Shown here: in pieces, positions 1 to 8,801 of the stretch | How the letters are laid out: every line of letters starts with the position of its first letter | How positions within the stretch are numbered: position 1 is the stretch's first letter | Assembly (NCBI GenBank): GCA_002345925.1 | Contig: DDWM01000038.1 | Location: forward strand, 570-42,565 | DNA: 41,996 nt | Reading direction: 5' to 3' | Source of the DNA: Actinobacteria bacterium UBA2286 | GTDB taxonomy: Bacteria > Actinomycetota > Coriobacteriia > Anaerosomatales > Anaerosomataceae | Position numbers and translations under genes: made by a program | Notes under the pieces: generated by a model | Databases searched by the model: none | Seen by the model: the letters and a program-made list of their open reading frames with translations, nothing else | What the model was told of the DNA's origin: nothing

Positions 1-100
1 GCTCAAGGAAGAGTCTGCTGCGCAAGCAGACCGCGACGTATGCGAAGTCGACCTCAACTGGTGTGAGGCTCAGATCAAGGTCGCCGAGAGGCGCAGCTGA
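1..100 (+). CDS. C-terminal fragment, possibly ATP synthase epsilon subunit
   Basis: The window opens inside a gene. The frame beginning at base 2 is open for 32 codons and ends with TGA at 98-100. The tail is charged and helical, with a tryptophan and a Glu-Ala-Gln-Ile-Lys-Val-Ala-Glu-Arg stretch. This resembles the C-terminal helices of F1 ATP synthase epsilon chains in some actinobacteria, and atpC often sits directly before murA. The evidence is only a short alpha-helical tail plus gene order, so the assignment is tentative; it could be any protein with a helical C-terminus. Confidence 0.4.
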   Translation, partial: LKEESAAQADRDVCEVDLNWCEAQIKVAERRS

Positions 101-123
101 TCCTCGCCAGAGTACGAAGCGAT

Positions 124-160
124 GCGGGGCGGCCCTTCCGGGGTCGCCCCGCTCTTGCGC
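124..160 (+). terminator. Hairpin terminator between the upstream gene and murA
   Basis: Bases 124-135 pair with 141-152, giving a 12-bp stem with one G-U pair and a TTCCG loop, followed by TCTTGCGCT. The stem is very strong but the T-tract is poor. It lies 24 bases after the TGA of the upstream gene and 114 bases before murA, the right place for a terminator. It also means that an in-frame ATG at 122 is not the start of murA. Confidence 0.55.
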
Positions 161-265
161 TCCGGTCACATTCCGGTGACGATACGCTCCTCGCGTTGCC
201 GCACGGTACTTCCTCGGCTACGCTGTTTGCGACCCGGAACCTCGTTTAAGGGGAAACTCCTCTTC

Positions 266-1528
266 ATGCAGTCGATTCTTGTAACAGGCGGCAACTCACT
301 GGCGGGCTCCGTGACAGTGAGCGGCGCAAAAAACTCAGGCCTCAAGCTGATGGCCGCAGCGCTACTCGCACCTGGCGTCACGACTATCAGCAACATGCCT
401 GATATCGCTGACGTCGAGACCATGTCCGAGGTAATCGGAGGACTCGGCGCCAAGGTCAGCCGCGACGGCGACAAGCTCGTCATCGACGCGACCAATATTG
501 ACTCCTTCGAGGCGCCCTATGAGATGGTCGCGAAGATGCGAGCATCGATAATCGTCCTCGGGCCGCTGCTTGGCCGACTTGGCCGCGCTCGAGTTGCGAT
601 GCCGGGCGGGTGCAACATCGGGTCGCGCAAGATCGACCTGCACCTTCGGGGCCTGGCCCAGCTGGGCGTCGAGATCACGAGCGGGCACGGATTCATCGAG
701 GCCGCTGCGCCATACGGCATGCGCGGAGCAACGATCATCCTCGATTTCCCAAGCGTCGGCGCCACAGAGAACCTGCTGATGGCCGGCGCGGCTGCCAAGG
801 GAACGACCGTGATCGAGAACGCCGCGCGCGAACCGGAAATCCAGGACCTCATCGCAATGCTGAACAGCATGGGCGCCAAGATCGAAGGCTCGGGCACCTC
901 GACCGTGATCATCGAAGGCGTGAGTTCATTTCATCCGACCACGCATGCGGTCGTAGGGGACCGGATCGAGGCTGGCACGTTCCTCGCCGCGGGTGCTCTT
1001 TGCGGTGGCCCTGTCACCGTGAACGGCGTCAATCCCGAGCACCTCGAGCTGGTTCTCGCAAAGATTCGCGCGGCCGGTGCCGAGGTGACAACGGGCCCCG
1101 ACTCCGTCACCGTCAGCAGGACCACCCCGCTCCGTGCCGTTGATGTTGCGACGCTGCCGTACCCGGGCTTCCCGACAGACATGCAGCCACAGTTCATGAC
1201 GCTCATGGCAGTGGCCGAGGGAACATGCGTCATCACCGAGAACGTCTTCGAGAGCCGCTTCATGTTCGCTGACGAGGTTGGTCGCATGGGTGCCGATATC
1301 GCGATCGAAGGTCACCGCGCGCTTGTGAAGGGCGTCCGGGGACTCTCGGGCGCACCGGTGAAGAGCCCTGATCTCCGAGGCGGAGCCGCACTCGTTTTGG
1401 CGGGGCTCATCGCCGACGGGCAGACAGTCGTCGGCGACATCCACCACATTCTGCGTGGTTACGAGGCCTTCGTACCTAAACTCGCAGCCCTTGGCGCCAA
1501 CGTTGAACTCATCGAGACCGAAGAGTAG
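266..1528 (+). CDS. murA: UDP-N-acetylglucosamine 1-carboxyvinyltransferase MurA
   Basis: MurA transfers enolpyruvate from PEP to UDP-GlcNAc, the first committed step of peptidoglycan synthesis in the cytoplasm. The 420-residue product has the normal length. Family residues are in register with the E. coli enzyme: K22-N23 in SGAKN, the fosfomycin-target cysteine C116 in PGGCNIGSR, D305 in FPTDMQ, R371 in DLRGG and a later RGYE. The frame is open back to 122, but the ATG at 266 follows AAGGGGAAA at 248-256 and begins the conserved MQSILVTGG strand, so 266 is chosen. The upstream extension runs through the terminator hairpin. A weak promoter may lie at 196-224 (TTGCCG, 17 bases, TACGCT). fabZ follows after 10 bases and is probably cotranscribed. 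Confidence 0.97.
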   Translation: MQSILVTGGNSLAGSVTVSGAKNSGLKLMAAALLAPGVTTISNMPDIADVETMSEVIGGLGAKVSRDGDKLVIDATNIDSFEAPYEMVAKMRASIIVLGPLLGRLGRARVAMPGGCNIGSRKIDLHLRGLAQLGVEITSGHGFIEAAAPYGMRGATIILDFPSVGATENLLMAGAAAKGTTVIENAAREPEIQDLIAMLNSMGAKIEGSGTSTVIIEGVSSFHPTTHAVVGDRIEAGTFLAAGALCGGPVTVNGVNPEHLELVLAKIRAAGAEVTTGPDSVTVSRTTPLRAVDVATLPYPGFPTDMQPQFMTLMAVAEGTCVITENVFESRFMFADEVGRMGADIAIEGHRALVKGVRGLSGAPVKSPDLRGGAALVLAGLIADGQTVVGDIHHILRGYEAFVPKLAALGANVELIETEE

Positions 1529-1538
1529 GGGACAGCAC

Positions 1539-1964
1539 ATGCTGAACACCGAGCAAGTCAAAGCCATCATTCCGCATCGCGACCCCTTCTTGCTTGTTGA
1601 CCGCGTGGATGAGCTCGAGCCCGGAAAGCGCGCAGTAGGGTTCCTCGACGTCACTGATGCTGCCTTCTGGGTTCCGGGCCACTTTCCGGATTACGCTGTC
1701 ATGCCGGGGGTCCTCATCGTTGAGGCGCTTGCGCAGGTCGGTGCCGTGGCGCTTCTCTCGGTTCCCGGCAACGAAGGTCGCATCGCGCTGTTCGCTGGCA
1801 TCGACAAGGTGCGATTCAAGCGCCAGGTACGTCCCGGCGAAACGCTTCGCCTTGAATGCGAAATCACCAAGACCCGCGGGCCGATCGGATTCGGTTCGGC
1901 CAGGGCAACCGTAGACGGCGAGTTGGCCTGCTCGGGCGAGCTCATGTTTGCGATACAATCGTAA
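1539..1964 (+). CDS. fabZ: 3-hydroxyacyl-[acyl-carrier-protein] dehydratase FabZ
   Basis: FabZ dehydrates (3R)-hydroxyacyl-ACP to trans-2-enoyl-ACP in type II fatty acid elongation. The 141-residue hot-dog protein carries IIPHRDPFLLVDRV near the N-terminus, the catalytic histidine H48 in PGHFP and the catalytic glutamate E62 in LIVEALAQ. The start at 1539 is preceded by GGGGA at 1528-1532 overlapping the murA stop; in-frame codons further upstream lie inside murA and are unlikely starts. The length is typical. Next to murA it links membrane-lipid and wall-precursor supply, a pairing also seen for murA/lpxC and fabZ in other bacteria. Cytoplasmic and probably in one transcript with murA. Confidence 0.95.
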   Translation: MLNTEQVKAIIPHRDPFLLVDRVDELEPGKRAVGFLDVTDAAFWVPGHFPDYAVMPGVLIVEALAQVGAVALLSVPGNEGRIALFAGIDKVRFKRQVRPGETLRLECEITKTRGPIGFGSARATVDGELACSGELMFAIQS

Positions 1965-2024
1965 GGTTAATCAGCCAATCACCGGTCGCACGCGTCCGGT
2001 CCAGCGGGGAGGAAACAAAGCGCG

Positions 2025-3320
2025 ATGGGACTTCTTCAACGCATTGAGGATGGCAGCGCAGTCTTTGGGGTCGTCGGTCTCGGCTATGTCGGTTTGCCGC
2101 TGGCCGTTGAGATGGCCAAAGCAGGTCACAAAGTCATCGGTCTCGACATATCCGAAGGTAAGATAGCCGAGATCATCGCCGGTCGAAGCTACATCCCCGA
2201 TGTCCCTTCGGCAGAACTCGCTTCGCTTGTGGATGCGGGGCTTATCGTTGCGAGCACCGACTTCTCTCAGGCAGCGCTCGCCGATGCAATCGCGATCTGC
2301 GTCCCGACGCCACTTGACGACATGAAGGCACCTGACACGTCGTACATGGAGAAGGCTGCCGCGGCGGTCACCCCGTATCTCCACCCGGATGTGCTCATCA
2401 CGCTTGAGTCCACCACGTATCCCGGCACCACCGAGGAGATCATCCAGCCGATCTTGGAAGCTGGCGGGCTCAAAGTCGGGCGCGATCTGTTCCTCGCGTT
2501 CTCGCCTGAGCGCGTAGACCCGGGCAACCCCGTCTACCAGACCAAGAACACGCCCAAGGTCGTCGGGGGAGTCACCCCTGAGTGCACCGAGGCCGCAGTT
2601 GCGCTCTACGGTCGCTTCATCGATACCGTGGTTCCGGTCTCATCGACCCGGGCCGCCGAGATGACCAAGCTGCTGGAGAACATCTTCCGCTCGGTGAACA
2701 TCGCACTTATGAACGAGCTGCTTCAGCTCTGTGAGCGCATGGACATCAACCTCTGGGACGTCGTCGACGCCGCCAAGACCAAGCCGTTCGGCTACATGCC
2801 GTTTTATCCCGGACCGGGCCTCGGCGGACACTGCATCCCGATCGATCCGTTCTACCTGTCATGGAAGGCCCGCGAGTACGACTTCCACACCGAGTTCATC
2901 GAGCTCTCGGGCAAGGTAAACGAAGCCATGCCTTACTACGTTGTGAAGCGCATGATGGAAGCGCTCAACCAGCAGCGCAAGCCGCTCAGTGGTAGCAAGG
3001 TCATCGTGTTGGGTGTGGCATACAAGGCCAACATCGACGACATGCGCGAGTCCCCGGCAATCAAGGTGGCATCGTTGCTGCGCGAGAACGGCGCGGATAT
3101 TGCATATCACGACCCGTACGTACCGACGTTCGTGGTCGAAGGCGTCCCGGTGCCGCAGACGGAGCTCACCGCCGAGATAGTCGCCGCGGCAGATGCGGTT
3201 CTGATCGTGACTGATCACAGCGGCGTTGACTATCAGATGGTCGCCGAGCAGGCGCAGTGTGTGCTCGATACTCGCAATGCACTCAAGGCGTTCTCAGGCG
3301 AGAATATCTTCAGGCTCTAG
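2025..3320 (+). CDS. UDP-N-acetyl-hexosamine 6-dehydrogenase (WbpA/WecC-type)
   Basis: NAD-dependent four-electron oxidation of a UDP-N-acetylhexosamine to the uronic acid. The N-terminal Rossmann motif GLGYVGLP is at residues 18-25. The central helical domain contains SPERVDPGN. The catalytic cysteine is C270 in GPGLGGHCIPIDPFYL, a form typical of the WbpA/UDP-GlcNAc branch rather than Ugd. The C-terminal NDP-sugar domain has GVAYKANIDDMRESPA. At 431 residues the length is normal. The ATG at 2025 follows GGGGAGGA at 2006-2013. The product would supply GlcNAcA, GalNAcA or ManNAcA units to the polysaccharide made by the following genes. Which epimer is used cannot be told from sequence alone; a ManNAc-type (WecC) activity is the main alternative. 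Confidence 0.88.
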   Translation: MGLLQRIEDGSAVFGVVGLGYVGLPLAVEMAKAGHKVIGLDISEGKIAEIIAGRSYIPDVPSAELASLVDAGLIVASTDFSQAALADAIAICVPTPLDDMKAPDTSYMEKAAAAVTPYLHPDVLITLESTTYPGTTEEIIQPILEAGGLKVGRDLFLAFSPERVDPGNPVYQTKNTPKVVGGVTPECTEAAVALYGRFIDTVVPVSSTRAAEMTKLLENIFRSVNIALMNELLQLCERMDINLWDVVDAAKTKPFGYMPFYPGPGLGGHCIPIDPFYLSWKAREYDFHTEFIELSGKVNEAMPYYVVKRMMEALNQQRKPLSGSKVIVLGVAYKANIDDMRESPAIKVASLLRENGADIAYHDPYVPTFVVEGVPVPQTELTAEIVAAADAVLIVTDHSGVDYQMVAEQAQCVLDTRNALKAFSGENIFRL

Positions 3321-3395
3321 CTGCTTTGAGCGCGTGCGTTTGCGGTGAAGCAGGAAACGGACACGTTACGGCCAGGGCGCTAGTGGTCTAGCCGT

Positions 3396-3449
3396 GCGAT
3401 AATCGCCTGCACCGGTCAACACACTGGTACAATCTGCGACTTCGTCGCA
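3396..3449 (+). promoter_or_regulatory. Extended -10 promoter flanked by inverted repeats, upstream of the LCP gene
   Basis: TGGTACAAT at 3425-3433 is a good extended -10 element (TGn plus TACAAT). It is bracketed by two perfect inverted repeats: GCGATAATCGC at 3396-3406, and TGCGAC-TTC-GTCGCA at 3435-3449, which covers the expected start point near 3440. The arrangement looks like an operator pair around a promoter. The rest of the 148-base gap 3321-3468 shows no gene. Confidence 0.5.
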
Positions 3450-3468
3450 TGCGATCTTGGTGGAGGAT

Positions 3469-4869
3469 ATGGAAGAGCGCTCGTCAGGCCGCAGGCAGGC
3501 CGCCCGAAAGACCCGCCCGGCCACACGGTCCACGCGTTCGTCGCGTGGGATAGTCGAGGCCGCCCCTCGTATGCGTATCCATCAGCAACGCCGCAAGCGT
3601 GCCGCTAAGCGGTGGGCCATCGGAATTGCGATTGCTGTGCTCGTGATGATCGGAGCAGGTGCGGCGTGGGGCTACTTCTGGCTTCACTCGGTTGATTCAA
3701 CCATGAGCAAAGCCGCACTTTCGGATTCGGGTCTGAGTGATGCCCTCACCAAGCGCAGTTCCAAGTCTGAGGAGCCGTTTACGATCCTACTGACCGGCAC
3801 CGATCGTCGACCGGGCGAGACCTCTGCCCGAGCGGACACGATCATCGTTGCCAAGGTCGATCCAAAACAGAAGAAGATCTGGATGCTCTCGATCCCGCGT
3901 GACACCCGCGTGAACATCCCGGGATACGGCTACGACAAAATCAACGCATCGAAGTACTACGGTGGCGCCAAGGGCGGCAACGCCTTGCTCGTGAAGACCG
4001 TCACCGAGTTCACCGGCATTCCGATCAATTACTACGTCGATGTCAGCTTCATGGGCTTCACGAACGCAGTGGACGCTCTTGGTGGCATATGGATCGATGT
4101 GGACGTCGAGATCGACGACTGGAAGGCTGCCAGCGGAAGTCCAGACCACCGCGCGCAGTATATCGAGCCGGGATACCAGCTCCTCGACGGTGAGCATGCG
4201 CTCACGTACGTTCGGAGCCGGGACTTCCCTGATGCCGACTTCACGCGGATGAAGCATCAGCAGACGTTCTTCAAGGCGCTCGCGAAGCAGATGACCAAGC
4301 CTGAGAACTTCTTCAAGATTCCAAGCCTGGTCAATAGCGTCTCCAAGTACATCACGACCACGATGCCGATCGGCGATATCGTCGCCACCGCTCAGGCGCT
4401 GCAAGGCATCGAGGGAGACGACATACAGACTGCAACCGTGACCGGCGAGTGGCGATCCCCATACGTGTGGGCTGATGAGGAGCGCAAGGCTGAACTCATC
4501 AAGGCGTTCACCGAGGGCGGCAGCTTTGACGGCACGGCGACCCCGGCCGCTGAGGTTGTTCCGTCTTCAGTCACAGTCACCATCCGAAACGGTGCTGGCG
4601 AAGAGGGTGTTGCCTCGGCGGCATCTTCGATCCTGACCGCTGCCGGATTCAAGATCGGTGAAGTCGGCAACGCCAACCAGTTCGTCTATGACAAGACTCT
4701 GGTCGTGTACAAGGATGACACCACGAAGGCTGCGGCTCTGCTCGTTGCCTCGAAGTTGCCGACAGGCAGTGCCATCGCGGGCCGCGGGATGTACGAGTTC
4801 ACCACGGACGTGTTGGTGGTTGTGGGCAAGGACTGGAAGACGGCCACAGCCGCAACAACGACTCCTTAA
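3469..4869 (+). CDS. LytR-CpsA-Psr family glycopolymer ligase with LytR_C domain
   Basis: LCP enzymes move undecaprenyl-linked glycopolymers onto peptidoglycan on the outer face of the membrane. The product has a basic cytoplasmic N-terminus of about 50 residues, one membrane segment (near residues 48-70), then the LCP core with TDRRPGETSARADT, SIPRDTRVNIPGYG, DALGGI and YVRSRDFPDADFTR; the Arg and Asp residues match those that bind the phosphates. Residues from about 365 to 455 form a LytR_C domain (VTIRNGAG start). At 466 residues it is normal for the two-domain type. The start is uncertain: ATG 3469 lies only two bases after GGAGG, and GTG 3460 or TTG 3457 are in frame. It sits in the polysaccharide locus and is its probable wall-attachment enzyme. 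Confidence 0.9.
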   Translation: MEERSSGRRQAARKTRPATRSTRSSRGIVEAAPRMRIHQQRRKRAAKRWAIGIAIAVLVMIGAGAAWGYFWLHSVDSTMSKAALSDSGLSDALTKRSSKSEEPFTILLTGTDRRPGETSARADTIIVAKVDPKQKKIWMLSIPRDTRVNIPGYGYDKINASKYYGGAKGGNALLVKTVTEFTGIPINYYVDVSFMGFTNAVDALGGIWIDVDVEIDDWKAASGSPDHRAQYIEPGYQLLDGEHALTYVRSRDFPDADFTRMKHQQTFFKALAKQMTKPENFFKIPSLVNSVSKYITTTMPIGDIVATAQALQGIEGDDIQTATVTGEWRSPYVWADEERKAELIKAFTEGGSFDGTATPAAEVVPSSVTVTIRNGAGEEGVASAASSILTAAGFKIGEVGNANQFVYDKTLVVYKDDTTKAAALLVASKLPTGSAIAGRGMYEFTTDVLVVVGKDWKTATAATTTP

Positions 4870-4880
4870 GCGCTAGGAGT
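4861..4880. terminator. Small inverted repeat shared by two convergent stop codons
   Basis: ACTCCT at 4861-4866 pairs with AGGAGT at 4875-4880 around an 8-base loop holding both stops (TAA 4867-4869 on plus, TAG on minus). The stem is short and lacks T-tracts, so it is at best a weak bidirectional terminator. Confidence 0.3.
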
Positions 4881-6093
4881 GGGATGCCTGCTCGAGCACA
4901 TCGAGTAGGCGACTTGCCTGCAACGTGCGGTCGAACCGCTCCTCGGCGAGGCGTCGCGCATTGAGCCCCATACGTGCGAGGGCTTCCTTGTCGGCTGCCA
5001 GGCGCTCGATGGTGTCCGCAAGTGCGATTCCATCGCCAGCGGGCACGTATGCTCCGCAGTCGGCTTCTTCCACGAGGTCTTTGGTCCAACCGGCCGAGTT
5101 GACGATCATCGGACGCCCGGAGGCGAGACCGTCGAAGAACTTGTTCGGGGAGTTGGTCGCAAGGATCGGCACGTCGGCGAAGAGCGTCATGAGCACGTCC
5201 GCCGAGCGCGTCAGCACCGGTACGTCCTTCTTCGGGAGTGAACCCACAAGTCTCACGTTTGGCAGGTCGCCAACAGCAGCTGTGAGCGCCGGAATCGACT
5301 TGCCGTCGCCCGCTATCAGGAAGACGATATCGGCTCGGCCGCGCTCGTGGAGCGTGCGAGCTGCCTCGGGCACCATTCCTTCAACGTCGTTTGAGGGGCC
5401 GATTGCGCCCGCGTAGCCAACGACGAACATGCCGGGTGCGATGCCGTGGCTCTCGAGGAACTTCCTGTCCGGCTCACCGGGGTGAAACAAGTCCAGATCC
5501 GAGCAGTTCGGGATCATGTGGACATGCGCGGGGGAGACTCCCTCGGCGACGACGCCCTCGGCCATACCGGGGGAGAGTGCGACCACATCGGTAGACTGGC
5601 TGTACAAGAAGCGTTCAAGCCGCTTCGCTACGGCCGAAAGCATGCCGGTGCGCTTTATGGCGCCCATCTGAATCGCCGCTTCAGGCCACAAGTCGCGCAC
5701 TTCGAAGACGAATGGCGTGCGGCGCATGGTCGCGGCCGCCCAGCCGGGGATGCCGACCGTGAGCGGCGTGGACGTGGCGAATACCACATCGTGCTTACCC
5801 GCAGTCGTCGCAAGCCACGTGGCGCCGAGTGTGAACAGGATGAACGACCAGATCCGGCGTCCGTAACCCATGTAGTTGGAGTACTTCACACGCACGGCGC
5901 GGATTCGGATGCCCTCGATGTCGCCATCGGTGAACAGGCGGTCCTCGTAGCCATCAGGGAGCCGGGACGAGCTCGTGATGATGGTGACCTCGTGGCCCTC
6001 GGCAACCCAGCGTCGAGCGAACTCGTACGACCGGATCAGGCCGAGCGAGGATTCGCGCGTCGCGAAGAACTGATGGACGTAAAGGATTCGCAC
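4873..6093 (-). CDS. GT4-family glycosyltransferase (WcaI/WbuB-like)
   Basis: A retaining GT-B glycosyltransferase, cytoplasmic or membrane-associated, that would add one sugar to the lipid-linked repeat unit. The N-terminal half opens with VRILYVHQFFATRESSLG and has FEVRDLWPE, a hallmark of the WbuB/WcaI branch. The C-terminal half has the nucleotide-binding GYAGAIGPSNDVEGM and NSPNKFFDGLASGRP. The length, 406 residues, is typical. The GTG at 6093 is chosen because it lies 10 bases after the ugd stop with GGGAAA before it and begins the first beta strand; a TTG at 6141 would overlap ugd by 38 bases. It forms a two-gene minus-strand operon with ugd and ends 3 bases from the convergent LCP gene. 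Donor and acceptor cannot be inferred. Confidence 0.85.
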   Translation of the reverse strand: MRILYVHQFFATRESSLGLIRSYEFARRWVAEGHEVTIITSSSRLPDGYEDRLFTDGDIEGIRIRAVRVKYSNYMGYGRRIWSFILFTLGATWLATTAGKHDVVFATSTPLTVGIPGWAAATMRRTPFVFEVRDLWPEAAIQMGAIKRTGMLSAVAKRLERFLYSQSTDVVALSPGMAEGVVAEGVSPAHVHMIPNCSDLDLFHPGEPDRKFLESHGIAPGMFVVGYAGAIGPSNDVEGMVPEAARTLHERGRADIVFLIAGDGKSIPALTAAVGDLPNVRLVGSLPKKDVPVLTRSADVLMTLFADVPILATNSPNKFFDGLASGRPMIVNSAGWTKDLVEEADCGAYVPAGDGIALADTIERLAADKEALARMGLNARRLAEERFDRTLQASRLLDVLEQASHS

Positions 6094-6103
6094 TTGTTTC
6101 CCG

Positions 6104-7417
6104 TCAGGCGAGATCGTCGCGGTGCTGACCTTCTCGGCCAACGGCCATGTAGGTCAGGCCAGCCGAGCGAACCGCTTCCGGGTCCAGGCAGTTGCGTCCG
6201 TCGAAGATGATGCCCGGCCCGGTCATGACGGAGCGCACGCGCTCCCAGTCAAGCTCGGTGAACTCGACCCAGTCGGTCACGACTACAGCTGCCGAGGCAC
6301 CATCAAGTGCTTTCCACACGTCGGAAACGCGGGCAGCGCCGGGAACCGGAATCTCGGCGGCGATCGGGTCGTAGATGCGAATCTTCGCACCCTGCTCGGC
6401 GAGAAGCGGCACGATATCAAGTGCGGGCGACTCGCGAACGTCGTCGGTGTCGGGCTTGAATGCCAGGCCGAGGATAGCGACCGAGCGCTCGTGCAGGTCA
6501 GGGAATGCGCGCATGACGTGCACGACCGGCAGCAGACGCTGACGGTTGTTCACTTCGATGACCGACTTGAGCAGCGTGAACTGGTAGCCGTTCAGAGTCG
6601 CGATGAAGTCGAGGGCGCGGGTGTCCTTGGGGAAGCACGACCCGCCGTAGCCGATGCCGGCATTCAGGAACTGTGAGCCGATGCGCTTGTCGAGGCCGAT
6701 GCCGCGCGATACCGAATCGATGTCGGCGCCGATGCAGTCACAGAGGTTCGCAATCTCGTTGATGAACGAGATCTTGGTTGAGAGGAACGCGTTGCTCGCG
6801 TACTTGATGGTCTCGGCACTGGCAACGTCGGTTTCAACGAGCGGTGCGTCGATATCGGCGTACAGTTCGCGCATGAGAACAAGATCCGCCTCATCGCTTG
6901 CACCGAGGACGATGCGGTCGGTCTTGAACCAATCCTCAAGCGCTTTACCCTCGCGCAGGAACTCCGGATTGGAGATGTAGCCGATACGTACGTCCGCCTG
7001 GTCCAGATACCGCTCGCGGAGCGAGGCTCCGGTGCCCATCGGGACCGTGGACTTCATCACGAGGGTGAAGGGGCGATCGGCCGCGGCAGCAAGCGCCTCG
7101 ACGACCGTGCGCACCTGCGAGAGATCCGCAGCACCGTTGGGCGACATCGGAGTTCCGACCGCGACGACGGTGATATCTCCGATAAGATCGCGCCAGCCGC
7201 TCGCCGGCGTCTTGAATGTGAGTGTGCCTTTGTCGCGTCCTGCGATGAGCAGATCCTCAATGCCGGGCTCGTAAATGGTGCTCTTGCCCGAGATGAGCAT
7301 GTCTACCTTCGCCTGGTCGATGTCCACGCATGTGACCTGGTGGCCTGAGTGAGCAAGACAGACGCCGGTGACGAGACCAACATAGCCGGTGCCGACGACC
7401 GTGACTGAGAGTGACAT
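6104..7417 (-). CDS. ugd: UDP-glucose 6-dehydrogenase
   Basis: Oxidises UDP-glucose to UDP-glucuronate with two NAD. The N-terminal MSLSVTVVGTGYVGLVTG is the classic Rossmann start. SNPEFLREG and the catalytic cysteine C261 in YGGSCFPKDTRAL mark the Ugd branch, and LGLAFKPDTDDVRESPA marks the C-terminal domain. Length 437 residues, normal. ATG 7417 has GGAGG seven bases upstream; a longer frame from 7555 runs into the promoter region and is rejected. A possible promoter on this strand is TGATACCCT at 7464-7472. With the dehydrogenase at 2025 the locus can make both an N-acetylhexosaminuronate and glucuronate, as in teichuronic-type acidic polymers. It is followed closely by the GT4 gene at 6093. 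Confidence 0.95.
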   Translation of the reverse strand: MSLSVTVVGTGYVGLVTGVCLAHSGHQVTCVDIDQAKVDMLISGKSTIYEPGIEDLLIAGRDKGTLTFKTPASGWRDLIGDITVVAVGTPMSPNGAADLSQVRTVVEALAAAADRPFTLVMKSTVPMGTGASLRERYLDQADVRIGYISNPEFLREGKALEDWFKTDRIVLGASDEADLVLMRELYADIDAPLVETDVASAETIKYASNAFLSTKISFINEIANLCDCIGADIDSVSRGIGLDKRIGSQFLNAGIGYGGSCFPKDTRALDFIATLNGYQFTLLKSVIEVNNRQRLLPVVHVMRAFPDLHERSVAILGLAFKPDTDDVRESPALDIVPLLAEQGAKIRIYDPIAAEIPVPGAARVSDVWKALDGASAAVVVTDWVEFTELDWERVRSVMTGPGIIFDGRNCLDPEAVRSAGLTYMAVGREGQHRDDLA

Positions 7418-7545
7418 CAGGGAACCTCCGATGAACGAATTAGATGTAGAAAAAGCCTGCCACAGGGTATCACAGCAGCGGGTTTGCTGGTGGACCTCGC
7501 GAAGCCGCCGTTGCCGTTCGGCAACTCTCGGCGCGAGCGTCGTTG

Positions 7546-7581
7546 TTGCCACCACGTACCCTCGCTGCTAAGGTTGCGGCA
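7546..7581 (+). promoter_or_regulatory. Promoter giving a probably leaderless mRNA
   Basis: TTGCCA at 7546-7551, a 17-base spacer, then an extended -10 TGCTAAGGT at 7566-7574. The expected start of transcription, about 7 bases after the -10, falls on or next to the ATG at 7581, and no Shine-Dalgarno sequence precedes that ATG. The remainder of the divergent gap 7418-7580 holds the leader of ugd and nothing else I can name. Confidence 0.6.
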
Positions 7582-8801
7582 TGAAAATCCTGCAGATCGC
7601 TCCAGTCCCACGTGAGTTCGGTGGCGTTGATACCGGCGGTATCGCGACTCACGCATGGGGACTCGCAACAAGCCTCTCCGCGCTCGGCCATGAAGTCGCT
7701 GTGCTTGCGCACAACCGCGACCACGGTGAGCCGTGGCCGGAGACGTACGACGGCGTCAAAGTCTACGGCGGACGGAGCTTCGGCGGGTCCGTACGGGCGC
7801 GCCGTCTCATGCACCCATCCACGATCAAGGCTGTTCTTGAGGCCCGGCGCACTCTTGGGCCTTCATGGAAGCTCCGGTGGGTCGCCAGCGCTGTCGCAGC
7901 CTGCTGCGAGACGATCGAGGCGTTCAGGCCCGATATCATTCACGTGCATGCTGTTGAGGGGCGCTTCACCGTGGCGCACGCCGCGAACCTGTACGGCGTG
8001 CCGATCGTGGCGACAGCGCACTCCACGCATTACGTCGAGTTCGTGGAGGAAGGCGTCAAGGACGACAATCGTGCTCTCGTTGAGCGCAATCTCCGCGATG
8101 CAACCGATGTCATCTTCGTGAGCAAGTGGGTGGCCGAGAGGCACGAGCAGGTATTCCCGGGTGCGCTTGATCACGCACACACTGTGATCCTGCCGAATCC
8201 TATCGACGCGTCTGTCTACGCGCCGGTTCCCAGGGCTGCGGCCAGGGAGCGTCTCGGCATGGCTGAAGGCGACATCTTCTTGCTCACGCTTGGGAATCTG
8301 ATTCCTCGCAAGGACCCGCTCACCTTCATCCGCGCCGTAGGCATCCTGCGCTCGCAGGGCTTGCCCGTGCGGGTCATCATGGTCGGCTCAGGCCCGCTCA
8401 AGGAAGAGATGGAGGCGTTGATCGCCGAACTCGACCTTGGCGATGTCATCCGCCTTGAGGGTCACGCGCCGCAAGAGGAGATCAACGACTACTACAGCGC
8501 CGCCGACGTTTACGTGTTCCCCAGTCTGATGGAGACATGGGGACTTGCGGCGGTCGAGGCGATGCTCTGTGGATGCCCGGTCGTCGGGACATTCGACGTC
8601 ATGCCGGAGGTCGTTCCCGAGTATGCCGGCGTCTTCGTGCCCTCGCATGAGGCGGTTGACCTCGCGGCAGGACTCACCGAGGCGATCGAGCGTGACTGGG
8701 ACAGGGACGCGATCAGAAGCTTCGCCCTCGCCTATGACTGGAAGAAGCAGGTCGGCGGGTTCGAGACGCTGTATCGCGATATTCTCGCGCGGCACCAGTA
8801 G
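7581..8801 (+). CDS. GT4-family glycosyltransferase
   Basis: A GT-B retaining glycosyltransferase of 406 residues. The N-terminal domain begins MKILQIAPVPREFGGVDTGG and contains the glycine-rich acceptor loop and DIIHVHAVEGRF. The C-terminal domain contains NLIPRKDPLTFIRA, a GSGPLKEE strand-turn, and the catalytic EX7E pattern in METWGLAAVEAMLCGCPVV. These are hallmarks of the glycogen-synthase-like GT4 family. The start ATG 7581 is unambiguous by homology to the family N-terminus and appears leaderless. Its stop TAG abuts the stop of the convergent flippase with no base between them. It should add one sugar of the surface polysaccharide; the sugar is unknown. Confidence 0.88.
   Translation: MKILQIAPVPREFGGVDTGGIATHAWGLATSLSALGHEVAVLAHNRDHGEPWPETYDGVKVYGGRSFGGSVRARRLMHPSTIKAVLEARRTLGPSWKLRWVASAVAACCETIEAFRPDIIHVHAVEGRFTVAHAANLYGVPIVATAHSTHYVEFVEEGVKDDNRALVERNLRDATDVIFVSKWVAERHEQVFPGALDHAHTVILPNPIDASVYAPVPRAAARERLGMAEGDIFLLTLGNLIPRKDPLTFIRAVGILRSQGLPVRVIMVGSGPLKEEMEALIAELDLGDVIRLEGHAPQEEINDYYSAADVYVFPSLMETWGLAAVEAMLCGCPVVGTFDVMPEVVPEYAGVFVPSHEAVDLAAGLTEAIERDWDRDAIRSFALAYDWKKQVGGFETLYRDILARHQ

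Noticed and set aside
122..265. In-frame extension of murA back to ATG 122
   Set aside because: The extension crosses a 12-bp terminator hairpin, encodes an Arg/Pro-rich stretch absent from MurA, and the conserved start at 266 has a good ribosome site.
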